Shown: one piece after another, positions 49,725 through 50,979 of the stretch
Layout of the letters: every line of letters begins with the position of its first letter
Position numbering within the stretch: position 1 is the first letter of the stretch
Origin: an uncultured Bacteroidota bacterium
GTDB lineage: Bacteria; Bacteroidota; Bacteroidia; Flavobacteriales; Flavobacteriaceae
Reading direction: 5' to 3'
Length of the DNA: 50,979 bases
Assembly: GCA_902561795.1 (NCBI GenBank)
Contig: CACERG010000014.1
Location: forward strand, 1-50,979
The notes under the pieces: generated by a model
What the model was told of the DNA's origin: nothing
Databases searched by the model: none
Seen by the model: the letters and a program-made list of their open reading frames with translations, nothing else
Position numbers and translations under genes: made by a program

Positions 49725-50979
49725 ATGCATTATAGAAAATTTTTCTTTGTTGTTACTTTTATATTCTTATCTAAAGGTTGCTCAACAAAACCATTTCAAA
49801 CTCTAACCGATTCTTCGGGAAAATATAGCTATGAATATGTTAACTCTGACCCAACAAAAACAAGAATATATACCTTAGATAACGGTTTGAAGGTTTATTT
49901 AAGCAAATTTGAAAATGCCCCAAGAATACATGTTTTTACTGCAGTAAAAGCGGGAGGAAAAGATGACCCAGAAAATAATACAGGTTTGGCTCATTATCTA
50001 GAACATATAATGTTTAAGGGCAATAAATTTTTCGGCACAAAAGACTACGAAAAAGAAAAGCCACTTCTAGATTCTATAGAAAATTTATTTAATAAGTATG
50101 CTGAAATTTCAAACAATGAGGAGCGTAAAAGATTTTATAAAAAAATTGATGCTATATCAAATAAAGCAGCTTCATACGCCATTCCAAATGAATATGACAA
50201 AATGATATCATTAATTGGTGGTAAGTCATTAAATGCATATACAACAGAGGACAGAACAGTTTATACTGTTGATATACCCTCGAACGAATTAGAGCGCTTT
50301 TTAACAATAGAGGGTTTGAGATTTAAGCAAATTGTTAATCGTCTTTTTCATACTGAACTTGAAGCAGTTTATGAGGAAAAAAATAGGGCTTTAGATAATG
50401 ACTTAAGAAAACAGTATAGGGCTCTATTCGAAAGCCTTTTCCCCTCTCATCCATATGGCAAACAATCAGTTTTAGGCACTGTTGACCATTTAAAAAATCC
50501 TTCTATAACTGAAATTCGTAAATATTTCAATAAGTATTATAAGCCTAACAACGTTGCGATATGTATGAGTGGTGAATTAAATTTTGATAAAACTATATCA
50601 TTAATCGATAAGCATTTTGGGGATTGGAAACCAAACTTAGAACTTAAAAAAACAAAATATGATCCCTTGAAAGAAATTGAAAGTCCAATTAGAAGAGAAG
50701 TTACAGGTCCAGAAAAAGAATCTGTTCTTTTGGGTTTCAGATTTAATGGCGAAGATAAAGAGGGATTAATGCATGTTGAATTAATAGACATGTTACTCTC
50801 AAACAGTTCTGCAGGACTAATCGATTTAAATTTAGTTCAGAAACAAAAAGTTTTAGGGGCATTTGCCACTATTGAAGAAATGAATGATTATTCAATTCAT
50901 ATTTTAAGTGGAACACCAAAGGAAGGACAAAGTCTAAAAGAAGTTGAAAATTTACTTTTAGCAGAAATAGATAATATTA
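49725..50979 (+). CDS. M16 family metallopeptidase, lipoprotein, 3' end cut by window
   Basis: 418 codons are present and the frame is still open at the window end. The N-terminus (MHYRKFFFVVTFIFLSKGCS) has a lipobox with Cys19, so it is probably an envelope lipoprotein. YTLDNGLKVYLSKFENAPRI leads to the inverted zinc motif HYLEH (H90, E93, H94), with ELEAVYEE at 211-218 supplying the third Glu. KQSVLGTVDHLKNPSITEIR and KYYKPNNVAICMSGELNFDK are the next family segments. Family members are proteases that cut peptides in a closed chamber; a second half is expected beyond the window. Divergent from the apbE operon. Confidence 0.92.
   Translation, partial: MHYRKFFFVVTFIFLSKGCSTKPFQTLTDSSGKYSYEYVNSDPTKTRIYTLDNGLKVYLSKFENAPRIHVFTAVKAGGKDDPENNTGLAHYLEHIMFKGNKFFGTKDYEKEKPLLDSIENLFNKYAEISNNEERKRFYKKIDAISNKAASYAIPNEYDKMISLIGGKSLNAYTTEDRTVYTVDIPSNELERFLTIEGLRFKQIVNRLFHTELEAVYEEKNRALDNDLRKQYRALFESLFPSHPYGKQSVLGTVDHLKNPSITEIRKYFNKYYKPNNVAICMSGELNFDKTISLIDKHFGDWKPNLELKKTKYDPLKEIESPIRREVTGPEKESVLLGFRFNGEDKEGLMHVELIDMLLSNSSAGLIDLNLVQKQKVLGAFATIEEMNDYSIHILSGTPKEGQSLKEVENLLLAEIDNI

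Overview
The window looks like a compact, AT-rich chromosome segment from a member of the Bacteroidota, most probably a marine Flavobacteriaceae-type bacterium. The basis is: type IX secretion (T9SS) type B cargo proteins beside PorP/SprF outer-membrane proteins; Bacteroidota-type promoter boxes (TAnnTTTG) and no clear Shine-Dalgarno signals; the rsfS-ftsH-LUD-cdsA-psd run; and lipoproteins and DUFs typical of the group. The genus is not determined. No rRNA, CRISPR array, insertion sequence or phage gene is visible.

Left part (1-18007), cell-surface region. It opens inside a truncated gene for a thrombospondin-type-3 (TSP3) adhesin, followed by a full-length paralogue and a PorP/SprF protein. 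The two adhesins share a 693-bp tract of about 98% identity, but their C-terminal sorting domains differ. Next come an M29-like lipoprotein that appears to lack metal ligands, a 31-residue membrane microprotein, a secreted protein of unknown function, a Rossmann-fold protein, a lamin-tail lipoprotein and tRNA-Val(GAC). A 400-nt gap with possible RNA hairpins then leads to a 53-codon ORF with a CxC-x2-CxC cluster. After that is a second surface operon: a 2107-residue multidomain adhesin, a PorP/SprF protein, and a PorE-like OmpA protein with an extra Ig/cadherin-like domain and a SPOR-like tail.

Middle part (18083-28906), mixed functions: two different M1 metallopeptidases, an SRPBCC protein, small membrane proteins, a DUF2147 protein, a flavin reductase-like protein overlapping an O-methyltransferase, TatA, a DUF6702-like protein beside a carboxypeptidase-regulatory-like protein, a GNAT/M15 peptidase pair and YaaA.

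Right part (28986-50979), housekeeping: RluD and a PASTA protein divergent from Ddl and CoaD; a Nudix hydrolase divergent from PyrE with only 6 bp between the start codons; BirA divergent from the rsfS-ftsH-LUD-cdsA-psd operon; ValS; an aminotransferase with MurB; Dtd with RsgA; GpmI; Map with a methyltransferase; ApbE with a small Nqr-associated protein; and an M16 peptidase cut off by the window end. Many convergent pairs overlap or nearly touch at their stop codons, which fits a streamlined genome.

The most distinctive content is the pair of adhesin/PorP-SprF modules, where each cargo sits beside its likely dedicated outer-membrane partner, and the mosaic duplication in the first module. 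Everything here was read by eye; domain names rest on motif recognition, not on searches.
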